Of a stretch of 64,000 nt of DNA, positions 46,638 to 57,500 are shown piece after piece. Position 1 is the stretch's first letter. Each line of letters opens with the position of its first letter. The position numbers and the translations under genes are program-made. This stretch comes from Polytrichum commune. Taxonomy: Eukaryota > Streptophyta > Polytrichopsida > Polytrichales > Polytrichaceae. The stretch covers positions 27,143,501-27,207,500 of the forward strand of contig OX485805.1 in NCBI GenBank assembly GCA_950295325.1. The letters run 5' to 3'. The notes under the pieces are model-generated. The model did not search any database, was not told the DNA's origin, and worked only from the letters and a program-made list of their open reading frames with translations.

Positions 46638-47770
46638 ATTTCCTTGATTTACGGCTTGTCGGATTTGTCATATAGGACTCAACTTCTTCATGTGTTATGG
46701 CTTAACTAATTAATTATAGATTCACATGTATAGTCAACTACACTTGAAATTTTGCTAAAATGTTATGTATAGTTGATATTTGCCCTATGAGCAACACTAT
46801 CCCATTAGTTGAAAATCAATTGTGTATATCAAAATGGGAAAGAAGATATATGTTAGACTAGGGCCATTGAGCTTATGATAGGTAGACCTATGAGTGACTT
46901 TTGATTTCTATCTCCTTATTGCCAAAAATATCGATTGACTTGTAAATGCGCCTAAATGCCTAAAATAAATATTATAGGCGTAGGTACCATAGTACGTTGG
47001 CGATGATGGTGGTGGTGGTGATGGTTCAATTGTTGTTGTGTTTTTTTGAATTCTGCATGGTATTCGCCTCACAAAGCACAATAATGACCACAAATCAAGT
47101 TTGAGAGAGGAGCTAGAAGAATAGACCCAACCAAAGACCGGACAATATGTACAATTTAATCCAAAGACCAAAATAAGTAACCAAATACACATGAACCAAA
47201 TGCAATTCTACTCACAACATGACTCGTGGTTTAGATGATTTTGTTTAGTGGTTTGCGAGTAGAGGGATCTCAAGTGAGAAGATTATCATGGCGATCTCAA
47301 GGAAGAAGATGTCAAGAAAATAAATGGAACAAGTTGATCTCAATTACCAAGAGAATCAATACAACATAAAGAAGAAAGAGGTGCAAACAATGCACATATG
47401 ATAAAATGAACAATGCTATCTCAAAGTAGAGGAAGAGCAATGATGACCTCAAGAAACAAAACACTCTCAAGGAAGAAGGAGATCAAAATACGAGAAGAGC
47501 ACGGAGGTCTAAAAAAACAAGAAACAAAATAGTGTCAAAGAACAAGGAAAGCATGAAGGTCGCAACAAATGAAAAAAAACAATGAAGAAATGGAGCAAGG
47601 CTTGGGCATGACAATTACAAAGAAGAAGAAGAAGAAGAAGAAGAAGAAGAAGAGGCAAGCCTTTAACCCCTAAACGTCTAAAAGATCTAGATTGGGCCTT
47701 TCCAAGCACCAAAAACATGTATTTAAGCTACATACTTCCCTTCTTAGATAATTGTGTCAAAAGAGCCCCC
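46638..47770. other. Intergenic downstream of the P450, no gene seen
   Basis: It contains a (GAA)n microsatellite at about 47621-47653 and GAAGAA-rich surroundings (47270-47530). No coding signal was recognised. Confidence 0.5.
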
Positions 47771-47774
47771 ATCC

Positions 47775-48145
47775 AAAATCAACTTATTCTTCAAGTGCAC
47801 TTTTTGAATCGGTTGAATACCTCGATGTTATTGAAGGTTTTAGATCAAATATGCAGCCGTGGTGTCTTTGAATGCAAATATTTACGTTGTATTTTGATCA
47901 CCAATGTCAAATATGAGTATATTTTAATTTTCTCCTTGACATAAGACATCGTATATGATAAGGAATAAAAAAACCCACAATACGATTTCTAAACCTGGTG
48001 AGGCTCATACAAATTGTGTGTAGGGTTGTATATTGAGACCCTGCATCCTTAAGGAGGAACTTGCAGAGTTGCAAGTTGGCAATTTTGCAAAGTCAACAAC
48101 CTAGCGTGGTAGCTTAAGCATTTTTTAAATTTGCCAACATGCATG
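47775..48145 (+). repeat. Family F dispersed repeat, copy 1
   Basis: It is collinear with 51517-51870: AAATCAACTTATTCTTCAAG, GATGTTATTGAAG, TCTCCTTGACAT, CCTGGTGA(G/A)(G/A)C, AAATTGTGT and CATCCTT(A/T)A words occur in the same order and spacing. No terminal structure was recognised. Confidence 0.55.
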
Positions 48146-49135
48146 TATTATATTCCGCACGAGATAAAAGACCATCTAATTGCTAGTTGTTTACATTTTT
48201 TGTAACAAATCGACATCATCTTTGTTGAGATGAAAGGGAATGAAGAACACTAAAGCTATGAAAATACATGATTGCCACATTGGCTTGATCCACACCATTA
48301 TACTTTTGTGGATTCCCCCCACTTCCAAAGATGAGGAGTGGCACATTAAACCCCATTGCAAATGACTGTGCCCTTTCCCCACGAAAATCGCTCCAACATT
48401 CCTTTGTGTTTTTGACATAGTTATGATGGAAATATAAGAATAAAACACGGATTTCAACCGTACAGATGTGTGAGGCATGGTGTCGGCCCCTACCACATAA
48501 ACATTCAACCATCCACTAAGTTCTCATTTAGGGTTCAAGTATGTTGTCAAGGTTCCAATTGGTTTAGATTTCCTTGAACCTTGAACTTTAGCACCGATTA
48601 GACCTAGTAATTAAACCCCAAATCTCGATCGATCTTGCCTTTGATGAAGCTAACGGTAAACTGGAAACATCCAGCAACCCAGCCAATCAAAGCCCAACAT
48701 AATTCTCATTCCAGTGACAATTTAGTCTATAACAAGAACAATTCACATCAACCTGATTGTTCCGTGATGCGATGGCAACAATTCTTATACAAGTTACTCA
48801 TGATGTAACTTGATAGCGTTTTGAAGCACAAAAGTAGTATGCAATCATCTAACATAATTCGTGTGCTTACATTTTGGTTCAATCTAGACCAAAAAACAAG
48901 GATTCTGATTCCAACACATATCTGTATGCATTAAATGGTTACACTGAAACTTCATCACCTCGGTAAAGATTAGATCTAAAAGTCCAAGACCTTCATGCCG
49001 ATCTGTGCAGACTCGAAAGAGATCGAAACCTAAATACAATTTGAAAGATGTATATACACATGATGCAACTTTGCACCTATAGAGTATGTATACTCCATGT
49101 GTAGCCAAATCGCCTGGGAACTGCTAAACCTTCCT
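48146..49135. other. Intergenic, no gene seen
   Basis: Short chance frames only, including two overlapping minus-strand frames near 48191-48512 in different phases with no known motifs. Confidence 0.45.
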
Positions 49136-49335
49136 NNNNNNNNNNNNNNNNNNNNNNNNNNNNNNNNNNNNNNNNNNNNNNNNNNNNNNNNNNNNNNNNN
49201 NNNNNNNNNNNNNNNNNNNNNNNNNNNNNNNNNNNNNNNNNNNNNNNNNNNNNNNNNNNNNNNNNNNNNNNNNNNNNNNNNNNNNNNNNNNNNNNNNNNN
49301 NNNNNNNNNNNNNNNNNNNNNNNNNNNNNNNNNNN
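49136..49335. other. Assembly gap of 200 N
   Basis: Exactly 200 undetermined bases, followed at once by an (AT)n run (49336-49354). The round length suggests a fixed-size placeholder, so the true distance is unknown. Confidence 0.98.
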
Positions 49336-49539
49336 ATATATATATATATATATAATATAGTCAACATCCACATTACATAAAGTGGACCAAAAATAACAAG
49401 AACAAGTAACGTCCAAGTGTGAACACAAAGTGGTTAGGAAATTTGCTCTTGAAACGAAGAAGTTGATGCATAGTCTCTGTCCTATAGACAGAGCCAACAA
49501 ATTGAAATGTAGTCATTTCTGTCCAGGATTGTGAACACC

Positions 49540-49742
49540 ACCTTCACCAGTCATTTGTGGTTAAGCCGTTGGGCTAGGGTTGGTAGGTTATGTGTTCGAA
49601 TCCGGATAACACTGTCTATTGAGTGGTGGCTATGATTTAACCCAGGCACTTAAGAAGGGCAGACCTGCTCATCGTCATCTGAACTTCAGGATGAGAAGTT
49701 GTGCTTCCTGAGCCATCACCTTTTACTATTTTGTTGTTTGTT
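49540..49742 (+). mobile_element. tRNA-derived SINE
   Basis: An A-box-like TGGTTAAGCCGTTGG (49558-49572) is followed 21 bases later by a perfect B box GTTCGAATCC (49594-49603). The spacing suits an internal pol III promoter. A tRNA-unrelated body follows and the 3' end is TTGTTTGTTTAAT. The sequence does not close into a tRNA (no matching acceptor stem), so it is a SINE and not a tRNA gene. Confidence 0.65.
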
Positions 49743-49743
49743 T

Positions 49744-49870
49744 AATAAAATGGATGATGAATGTGTTCATCCATTGGCCAAAAACCCTACCTGCTTTTGT
49801 CAGCAACTTGTGATGAAATGTTGTCATGGATGATTGATATTAGGTTCAAAATGTCTTGGTAAGTGATAAT
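49744..49870 (+). repeat. Partial family B element
   Basis: TGTTCATCCATTGGCCAAAA, CAGCAACTTGTGATGAAAT and TCATGGATGATTGA match 3730-3850. It abuts the SINE tail. Confidence 0.6.
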
Positions 49871-51516
49871 AGTAGTGTGCCCACGTTGCCCTTGAGGCAC
49901 TTTATCAAACGACACTATGCATTCTTTAATTGTTCAATATCATATTGTGATTTATCCTTCATGCTTTCAGAGATTACATTATCTTATTTAGTATTGAATT
50001 TAATACATCTACCTTTGAGATATTTATTTTGTCATTGTCACATGGTACAAACCATTCATCCATATTGACAATAGTGCAAGATAAGGTTTTAGAATGATCT
50101 CAACTTGTTTCTTTCTCGTGATACGGTGGCACTAATAAATTGTAATGGTCTTGTCGGAAGTTGCAACATGCAAAACCTGTAACTATACTGCATGTAGGTA
50201 AAGACATCCATCCCTAATGTGCAAATATAGTGAATTGTTTCAAAGCCTAGAAATGTCACATACACATAGTTAATATACTGGAGCCAAGTTGGATTGCATA
50301 AATCACAAACCTACAGGGGACGTTTTGATTGGATTGTTTTCATTCACGTTGGATGAGTTTACATGTATCGTCATAATCCAATGAGTTAGTAAAGGCATGA
50401 CAACCACCCATGATTTCTATGCACGAATTATAGGAGAGATAGATGATGACAACCCTCGACTACGTTTGAAGTAGATCTAGACTTATGCATGAATTATGGA
50501 CACAATGAGACTATATATGTGCATTTCTATTGGCACACCCATGACAAAACCTAATCATAGATGTGGATTGCATCTCATGTTGCAACACGGTTCAATTGCA
50601 TGCACATTGTAATATTTGTGCAAGAATACACATGTAGAGAAATTACTTGACCGCATTGCTTCTTAAATTTTATGCTATGAAATTTTTCATCAAATCCTTT
50701 AAGTTACTTCCCCTAGATAGATGCTTTGCAAGAATTATGTAGAAATTACTCTCAAATGCATCATTAAATTTGGATAAGTCTTTTGTCCATCTTTACTTAA
50801 ATCCTAACTCGTCTCGTGTGTTTCACGTGTGCACAAGAAATATATTCCTTCCTCCTCTCCTCTCTACATCTATAGCTCGCAATGTATGAATAGAGAATCT
50901 TTAGAAATATCATAATGTGATGGATGTGTATGTGGACACACACTAAGTGTGTTCATCATGAATGCCGTGCTTTGGTGATAAAGTTGTATATCAACAAAGT
51001 TTCATGGTGACCATTGCCATGGTTGCAAGAAAATAAATTCTAACTTACTTTAATGACTTGGAATTGTGGCTACGGCTCCTTTGTTTGAATATGGATGGCC
51101 TTCCAATGATGCATCCCCTTGATAGACCATCGACCTCTTGCAATACTTTAACTCCTAAGCATCTAAGGTGAGTTTTCATGTAGGCTGCTCACCCAAGAGA
51201 TTTTAGATAATAGTGGGTTGGAGGTGTTTTCTTGTAAATAAACAAAAGCCACCAATCTACCACATGTTGGTTGCCTACTAGAATGTGGAGGGGCGTGGCC
51301 ATGGGCTGCTAGACTTTCATGCGCTCACTAAACACTTGAAATAGCAATAATTGGTTGGCACATATGAACACCACCCCAGTAGATTCCATCTACATTTGTC
51401 TTTATTCCCACCCAAATATAGTGTGGGTGAGCAACCTAGATGTAAACTCACCTCACCTTCGTGTATTTGAGCTCCATACTTGCATTTTTAGTTAATCATG
51501 TGAAAAGTGGTTGTCT
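49871..51516. other. Intergenic, no gene seen
   Basis: AT-rich unassigned sequence with no coding or structural signal. Confidence 0.45.
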
Positions 51517-51870
51517 AAAATCAACTCATTCTTCAAGTGCCCTATTTGAATTAGTTATAAAAACGTTGATGTTATTGAAGCATTAATCTTAAATACACAA
51601 CATGGGTGCCTTTTGATACAAAAAACAAACATTGTATATTAATCAAGAATGTCTTGTTTGTGTACATTTTTGTTTCCTCCTTGACATGAAATAATGTATA
51701 CCTTGAGAAGGTTTCAAACACATTATTGTAATAAATTGATTTATGAACTTGGTGAAACCCTGTAGAAATTGTGTATATGGCCATACATTGAAACCCATAT
51801 CCTTTAAGGGTGTCTATTGTATCATTGTCTTCCAAAGGCCAACAAATTTGCATGTATTTCACCCCCAAAT
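51517..51870 (+). repeat. Family F dispersed repeat, copy 2
   Basis: Collinear with 47775-48145 and diverged. The 127-codon minus-strand frame across it is not conserved in the other copy. Confidence 0.55.
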
Positions 51871-52511
51871 GTAACACATGTCTTTGTTGACATGCCTCCC
51901 ATTTGCCAGTTATGGTTCCTATGCAAATCTCAATACTAATGCTACAATTGAACATTCAATTTGCTCCCACCTCACCATCAAACGCAAGCGTGTGTGCACA
52001 CACATGCACTCATGCTTTGTTTGTTGCATGCAACATGTTTTTGCAACAACAAATAAATTCCTACCTACATGGTTTACAATTCACCATAAATCTCCTTGTG
52101 TGAAGTCCTTGTCACCATTAAAGCTCATTGAGTTATTGTTAGGATCACCAATTGTTGCTACAATAGAAACAAATAACCAAGTTATAACTTACAATTACTT
52201 AGAGTTTCTACTTTTCCTTTTTATGTTCAAATGATTTGCCATTGTTTCCGCCCTTAACGGTCTACCTTATAAGTATATTTCCCACCTAATTTTCTTAAGT
52301 GTGTGTGGCCTTTCTTTCTTCTTGCCACTATCCTCTTCTTTAGAACATGAAACAAGAATTCAACGACGGATATATGTAAGAGGGTGGTGTGATCTCCCAT
52401 TACAATGCAAATGTTTTTGTAAACTTCATCATATTTGAGCATGGGAGCTCATTAGTAGGTCTTTACATGGCAGGTCAAAACAATTATTTACCTACTCTAT
52501 GGAATTGTGTA
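51871..52511. other. Intergenic, no gene seen
   Basis: No gene or element recognised. Confidence 0.45.
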
Positions 52512-52794
52512 TTCCCTCCGTCCCAAAATGATTGTCCTATTTTTTGGATTTTCTGGTCCCCAAACAATTGTCCGGTTTATCTACCCGGCTAGAAATTTGA
52601 GGCTCAAAGTCAAATATTTTTGCACCAAACTTTCTATATCAAGAAGTCTTTCGATGCCGCAACTTTCAGGGGTGTTTCGGAATAGTTGATGTTTTTTATT
52701 TTAAGATTCATACTTGCAACTACTCGGTCAATGGTCAACATGCCTTAATCTCGCCAAGTTAGAAACACGTACAATCATTTTGGGACGGAGGGAG
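52512..52794. mobile_element. Stowaway MITE (Tc1/mariner type)
   Basis: The TIRs are the classic plant Stowaway ends: the left begins TTCCCTCCGTCCCAAAATGA and the right in reverse begins CTCCCTCCGTCCCAAAATGA, followed by TTGT on both sides. TA flanks both ends (52510-52511 and 52795-52796). The length of 283 bp is typical. It is non-coding. Confidence 0.95.
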
Positions 52795-52796
52795 TA

Positions 52797-53400
52797 ACAT
52801 TTACTAACATTACGAAGGCTACAAGGATTAAAAAGATCAGTCTAGGACAAAGTTTGAATATTGTAAGAGTGTAAGGTTAGAGCATCTCCACATTTGGCCA
52901 TCATAGGCAACTATAATCTTATGCCACTCTTTCAAAGATGAGTTATGATAATGTGGTCACCCCACACATTTTTGTCATCACTGTATCTTAGGTGATTTCT
53001 CTCCTTTTGACTCTCTCTACTATTTAAAATTGCAACATATAGAGGGGAGAATTTCAACCCATGTATGAAGGAGTCAACAATCAATACCTCACAATCTTTG
53101 ATCAAACATAATCTTGGTTTCAACTTTTTTCTATGTAGACCTTGTGTATATTATGTGGAATGATTTTCAATCATGTGAACCATAGCTCGGAGTGCTCATG
53201 TAGAGTGTACATGCAAACATATAGAGGGTCTAATATTATGTACAATGCAAGTTACCAATTTCACACCTCTTGATCTTGGCGCTTGATATACAACGTGGGG
53301 ACAATGTGTGGGTATGACCTTATAGTTTAGAAGCCAATGTTGTGGGTGTGATTCATGAGGGATTATCGTTATAAGATAAGTGCGTCTAATTGGGTTGTTA
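52797..53400. other. Intergenic, no gene seen
   Basis: No coding or structural signal recognised. Confidence 0.45.
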
Positions 53401-53403
53401 ATT

Positions 53404-54130
53404 TTACCTAAACACATATATTTAAGTGACAATTGGTTAAGTGTGGACAAAGAATGGGTATAATAAAAGGACTTGTGTTGATTGGACCACGTGCTCAAAA
53501 TTTGTTAACTATTCTACACATGTTTAATAATCAACATTATTGGAGGAGGAGTTGGGGGGTTCCTATATGGTCATTTAAGAAGAAACATAATTATGACTTT
53601 GATAATGAAACATATAATCATATGAGCTCCAAAAATCATGATGTGAATGGTTATGACTTGGATGTGAATATTATAGACATCTTGTACAAATTGCGTGTTT
53701 AAGACCTGGGATAAGTGGACTGATTGGAAAGGGTGACCATTTGAAGCCCACTTTGTATTCAGGGACAAATTGAAGGCTAACACGAACTCTAAAAATTTGG
53801 AGCCAAGACTTTGGGCCAGCTTGAACAAATCGGGATTTGATTTTCCTTTGCTCAAACTCTCAACATGGACTGGATTTGGCTCATCCATTGGATTATGAAC
53901 ATCTCTACCGTTGATCCAATGAAGGTAAATTCTCTTCACTAATCTTTTTAATCCTCATAAAGATTGGGACCTAAAATCAGACCTCGTCACTTTACATGTG
54001 ACAGGATTGGCCTTCAAAAAATTTGATGAATTTGGCCTGGATTGAGGGCTTAATGCTTGAGAATCAAGACGGCTCTCAATATAGACCCAAGCCTTGTATA
54101 AAATCACCCTAAGACCCATCTAAGGTAATC
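53404..54130 (+). repeat. Family R copy with an internal insertion
   Basis: Family R landmarks run from ACATATATTTAAGTGACAA through ATTGGGGGG-like sequence, AATTATGACTTTGATAATGA and GGTTATGACTTGGATGTGAA to AAAGGGTGACCATTTGAA (about 53743). The expected end, AAGACCCATCTAAGGTA, appears only at about 54111. About 370 unrelated bases lie between and may be a later insertion. No target duplication is clear. Confidence 0.5.
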
Positions 54131-55028
54131 ATACCTCAAACAAACACTTTTAGTTCCATGTACCCACTTATTATGGGATACAAAACACGCAATTGATGGA
54201 AAATGACTAGCAAATACAATTTATGGTAGCAACCATTTCTCTCACGTGTCCTTTCTATAACTGTAGAGGTCATTAAAATATTGATTATCAAGACAAAGAT
54301 TCTCTTTCTTATTGAATGATCATATTGCACCATGTGTCAACATGTGGAATGTCACCTTCTTATTCTTCTTCTTATGCCAGTTGTTGAATGTTGATGGACG
54401 CGTCCGCCACATCACCTGGGAAGGTCAAGTGGAGTGGACCACACTAGCGTAGGTGACGGGAACATGACTTCAAATTGTCCTCTCATCTCCTTTGTGTTAT
54501 TCCATAATGTCACATGCTACACTAATCCCACAGTCTCATACATCCATGTTAACACTAAAAAACTTCGTAACATCGTGTGCACTTTGATTACCACATATGT
54601 GATACTACAGTGTACTTGTGAACGTATTCATAAGAGGGGTCATTTCAAAAAGTTACCACGTTAACATAAAATACTATATGACATTCAAGAAAATATTTAG
54701 TGTGGTAATCGTTGGAAATAGCAGTTTTTATATCACATGGCAACTTAGAAAGTGTATGGCGTGTATGCTTGCATTGTAGGTGGCAAAAGTGGTAGGGCAA
54801 AGGGAATCTGGGCCACCTCGGCACCAAGGACAAAAAGAAAAGAAAAGAAAAATGGAAAGAAAGCAAGTTAAGTTAAGGAGATCCTTGAAGGAAAAGCAAT
54901 CTCCTTCCTTTCCGGGGTGGGCCAATGGCATCTAAGATTCCGGAATTTCCGAGGCCGCCCATTCGCTCGCGCCTTGGCACCCGCGCATGTGCATGCGCCT
55001 TCGTTTCAAAGATATCGCCCCCACAATA
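54131..55028. other. Intergenic, no gene seen
   Basis: GC content rises after 54890 on approach to the foldback element. A remnant with AAAGTTACCACG and AATATTTAGTGTGG (54650-54705) resembles family B ends. Confidence 0.45.
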
Positions 55029-56085
55029 CGGTGGACGCTAACCCTCCCCCTATGAACCTTTCTTTTGTGGGGTGGGGGGGGGGGGAATGGGGCCGGGGCC
55101 CGCGATCCGGCACCTTCCGGGCAGCCCCCATAAAATAAATCTAAATTTTCCAAATCCCCACTGAAAATTGCTACCTGCTTTGTCCGACTTCGAAAAATGA
55201 AATTGCCCTTGCATTCTTGAGGGTCGCGCTTGTTCATATAACCCCTATTGAGTGCACATCATCTTCAAGGTCCAAAATCGAATATATATATATGTTCACT
55301 TCCATTGAGTAGATAAGCAATTGACTGGGATTTCGTTTTTGAAGTGAGACTGTCAATAAAGCATGTAATTAACTTGGAAGTCATAAATATTATAAAATCC
55401 TCATTAGCACTGAGGCTATGATTTTTGTGACTTACCATTGAAAGGGTCTTTGTCACTCTAAACATGGCACTAAAATTAGTGTTTTATTTTGAGTATGTGT
55501 ATTTTATAATAATTTAGTTAATACCTTCTACTTTCACAAATTATTCACACACATGTAGACGAATCAAGTGTGATTGAATGTAATTAAGTCTAACTAAACC
55601 TAATTAATCTTAGCCTTAACTAAAATATTATAAAATAAACACACTCAAAATAAAACACTAAAATTAGTTCCATTTTAGAATGACAAAGACCCTTCCAATG
55701 GTAAGTCACAAAAATCACAACCTCAATGCCAACAAGGGTTTTGTAATATTTTTGACTTCCAAGTTAATTACATGCTTTATCAACGGTATCACTTCGAAAA
55801 CGAAATCCCAATCCATTGCTTATTTGCTCAATGGAAGTGAACATATATATTGGATTTTGGACCCTAAAGACGAAGCCCACTCGATATGGGTTATATATAC
55901 AAAAGCAGCCTTCAAAAATGCAAGGGCAAATTTATTCTTCAAAGTCGGACGGAACGGACAACGGTTTCCGGTCGAAATGTGCAAATTTTAGATGTGTTTT
56001 GTGAGGACTGCCCAGAGGCGTCGGATCGCAGACCCTGGCCCTTATCCACCTCCCCCTAAAAGTTCGTAGGGGGAGGTTTAGCGTC
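55029..56085. mobile_element. Long foldback element FB1 (arms ~460 bp)
   Basis: The left arm (about 55029-55490) is the reverse complement of the right arm (about 55610-56085). Pairs include CGCTAACCCTCCCCCTA against TAGGGGGAGGTTTAGCG, GCCCTTGCATTCTTGA against TCAAAAATGCAAGGGC, ATTGCTTATTTGCTCAATGG and CATTGAGTAGATAAGCAAT, and ACTTACCATTGAAAGGGTC. The centre is an AATTAAG-rich stretch. A G12 run (55074-55085) interrupts the left arm only. Both arms keep an open frame over the same segment, but none has a known domain. It is a foldback or long-TIR DNA element without transposase; a related copy starts near 62860. Confidence 0.75.
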
Positions 56086-56582
56086 CGCCCAACGGCACCC
56101 TATGGCCTCTCTTCCGTTCATCCATCCCGGACCACCGTTCGAGCGGGGGTTGTGGGAGTTTGGATGGATGACAAGTCCAATTCTCATCCGCTTGGCGACG
56201 GTTATATCACGATCGGAAAAGGACGAGGAGAGGAAGTTGGAATCGTGACGCTTTGGTTAAAAGCAAGGCATTCTTTGGACTGAAGTGCACCTGGTTGGTG
56301 GGAAGTTGGAAAGCCGTAACGATCATTCCTTCCGGATCCGTCCACGGTCGATAGTGTTAATAAGTATCTCACAGGCCTTGGGCCAATGGCCATTTGACTC
56401 CATGCGTCGGGAGATTCTACTCTATGGAGCGATTTTTAACGAAGTCATGATGGAGGGAGGGAGGAAAGAAAGAGGGAGGTGGAAGAGAAACACTAAAGTA
56501 ACGTATGTGGGTCTTATGTGGTCACTCTTCTTGTACCATGCCCACACCAGCGTCAATCGCTGGTCACGGGCAGTAGGAAAGA
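56086..56582. other. GC-richer flank of FB1, no gene seen
   Basis: It includes CATCCATCC and GGATGGATGA words and a 102-codon frame (56285-56593) without recognisable motifs. The last 60 bp (GTACCATGCCCACACC) resemble the end of the tandem unit that follows. Confidence 0.45.
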
Positions 56583-57500
56583 GTCCCTCTTGATAGGGAA
56601 AATGTCTCTGTTTCCATAAATTTATTGCTACAGTAAGGATTTATCGTCCTACTCATACTAACCTCACTAGATGTAACGTACTGCGGTTATTTCAATGCAT
56701 ACAAAATAAAAATTCTTGTCAAGATAGAACTCTTCCATCATTGTGGGGCTGGTTGTTGGTCCTAGTGTGGGCATGGTGTTAATTGGACGCCATGGAGAGG
56801 GATTTATCGCATATGAGATTATGACATGCCCACACAAGGGTTGTTTGTTGATCCTTGGCAATATGAGTAGTCCCTCTTGATAGGGAAAGTATGTCTCTCT
56901 CCAAAATTTATTGCTATCAATAAGGAATTTTTGTCCTACTCGCAATTACTTCACTAGACGTAATGTACTGCAGTTTTTTTTCAATGTAATACAAGACAAG
57001 GACTCCTATCGAGATGGAAACCCTCCCACTAGTGTGGGATGGTTGTTGGTCCTAGTGTGGGCATGGTATTAATTGGACACCGGGGGGAGGGGTTTGTTGC
57101 ACATGAGATTATGGCATGCCCACACAAGGGTTGTTCGTTGATCTTTGGCAATATGAGGAGTCCCTCTTGATAGGGCAAATGCATAGTTTTTTCGAAATGT
57201 ATTGCTACAATGAGGATTTTTTGGTCCTACTCATAATAACTTCACTAGAAGTAATGTAGTGCAGTTTTTCAATGCATACAAAATAAGAACTCCTATCGAG
57301 ATGGAAACTCTCCCACTAGTGTGGGGCTGGTTGTTGGTCCTAGTGTGGGCATGATATTAATTGGACACCGGGGAGAGGGATTTATTGCATATGAGATTAT
57401 GACATGCCCACACAAGGGCCATTCGTTGATCCTTGGCAATGTGAGGAGTCCCTCTTGATAGGGAAAGTTTGTCTCTCTTCAAAATATATTGCTTCAATAA
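56583..57500. repeat. Tandem array, 3.2 copies of a ~288-bp unit
   Basis: Units start with GTCCCTCTTGATAGGG at 56583, 56870, 57160 and 57448, giving periods of 287, 290 and 288. Each contains ATTGCTA-AA-AAGGA, CCTACTC, ACTTCACTAGA(C/A)GTAATGTA, TGTGGG(G/A)(C/T)TGGTTGTTGG, TCCTAGTGTGGGCATG and ATGCCCACACAAGGG. The last two form an inverted pair, so each unit can form a hairpin. The fourth unit is cut after about 50 bases. Confidence 0.9.

Noticed and set aside
49030-49500. Frames of 87-156 codons crossing the N gap
   Set aside because: They consist mostly of undetermined bases; no coding evidence.
56583-57500. Regularly spaced repeats considered as a CRISPR-like array
   Set aside because: The units are 288-bp tandem copies with no short-repeat/unique-spacer plan, in a plant genome.
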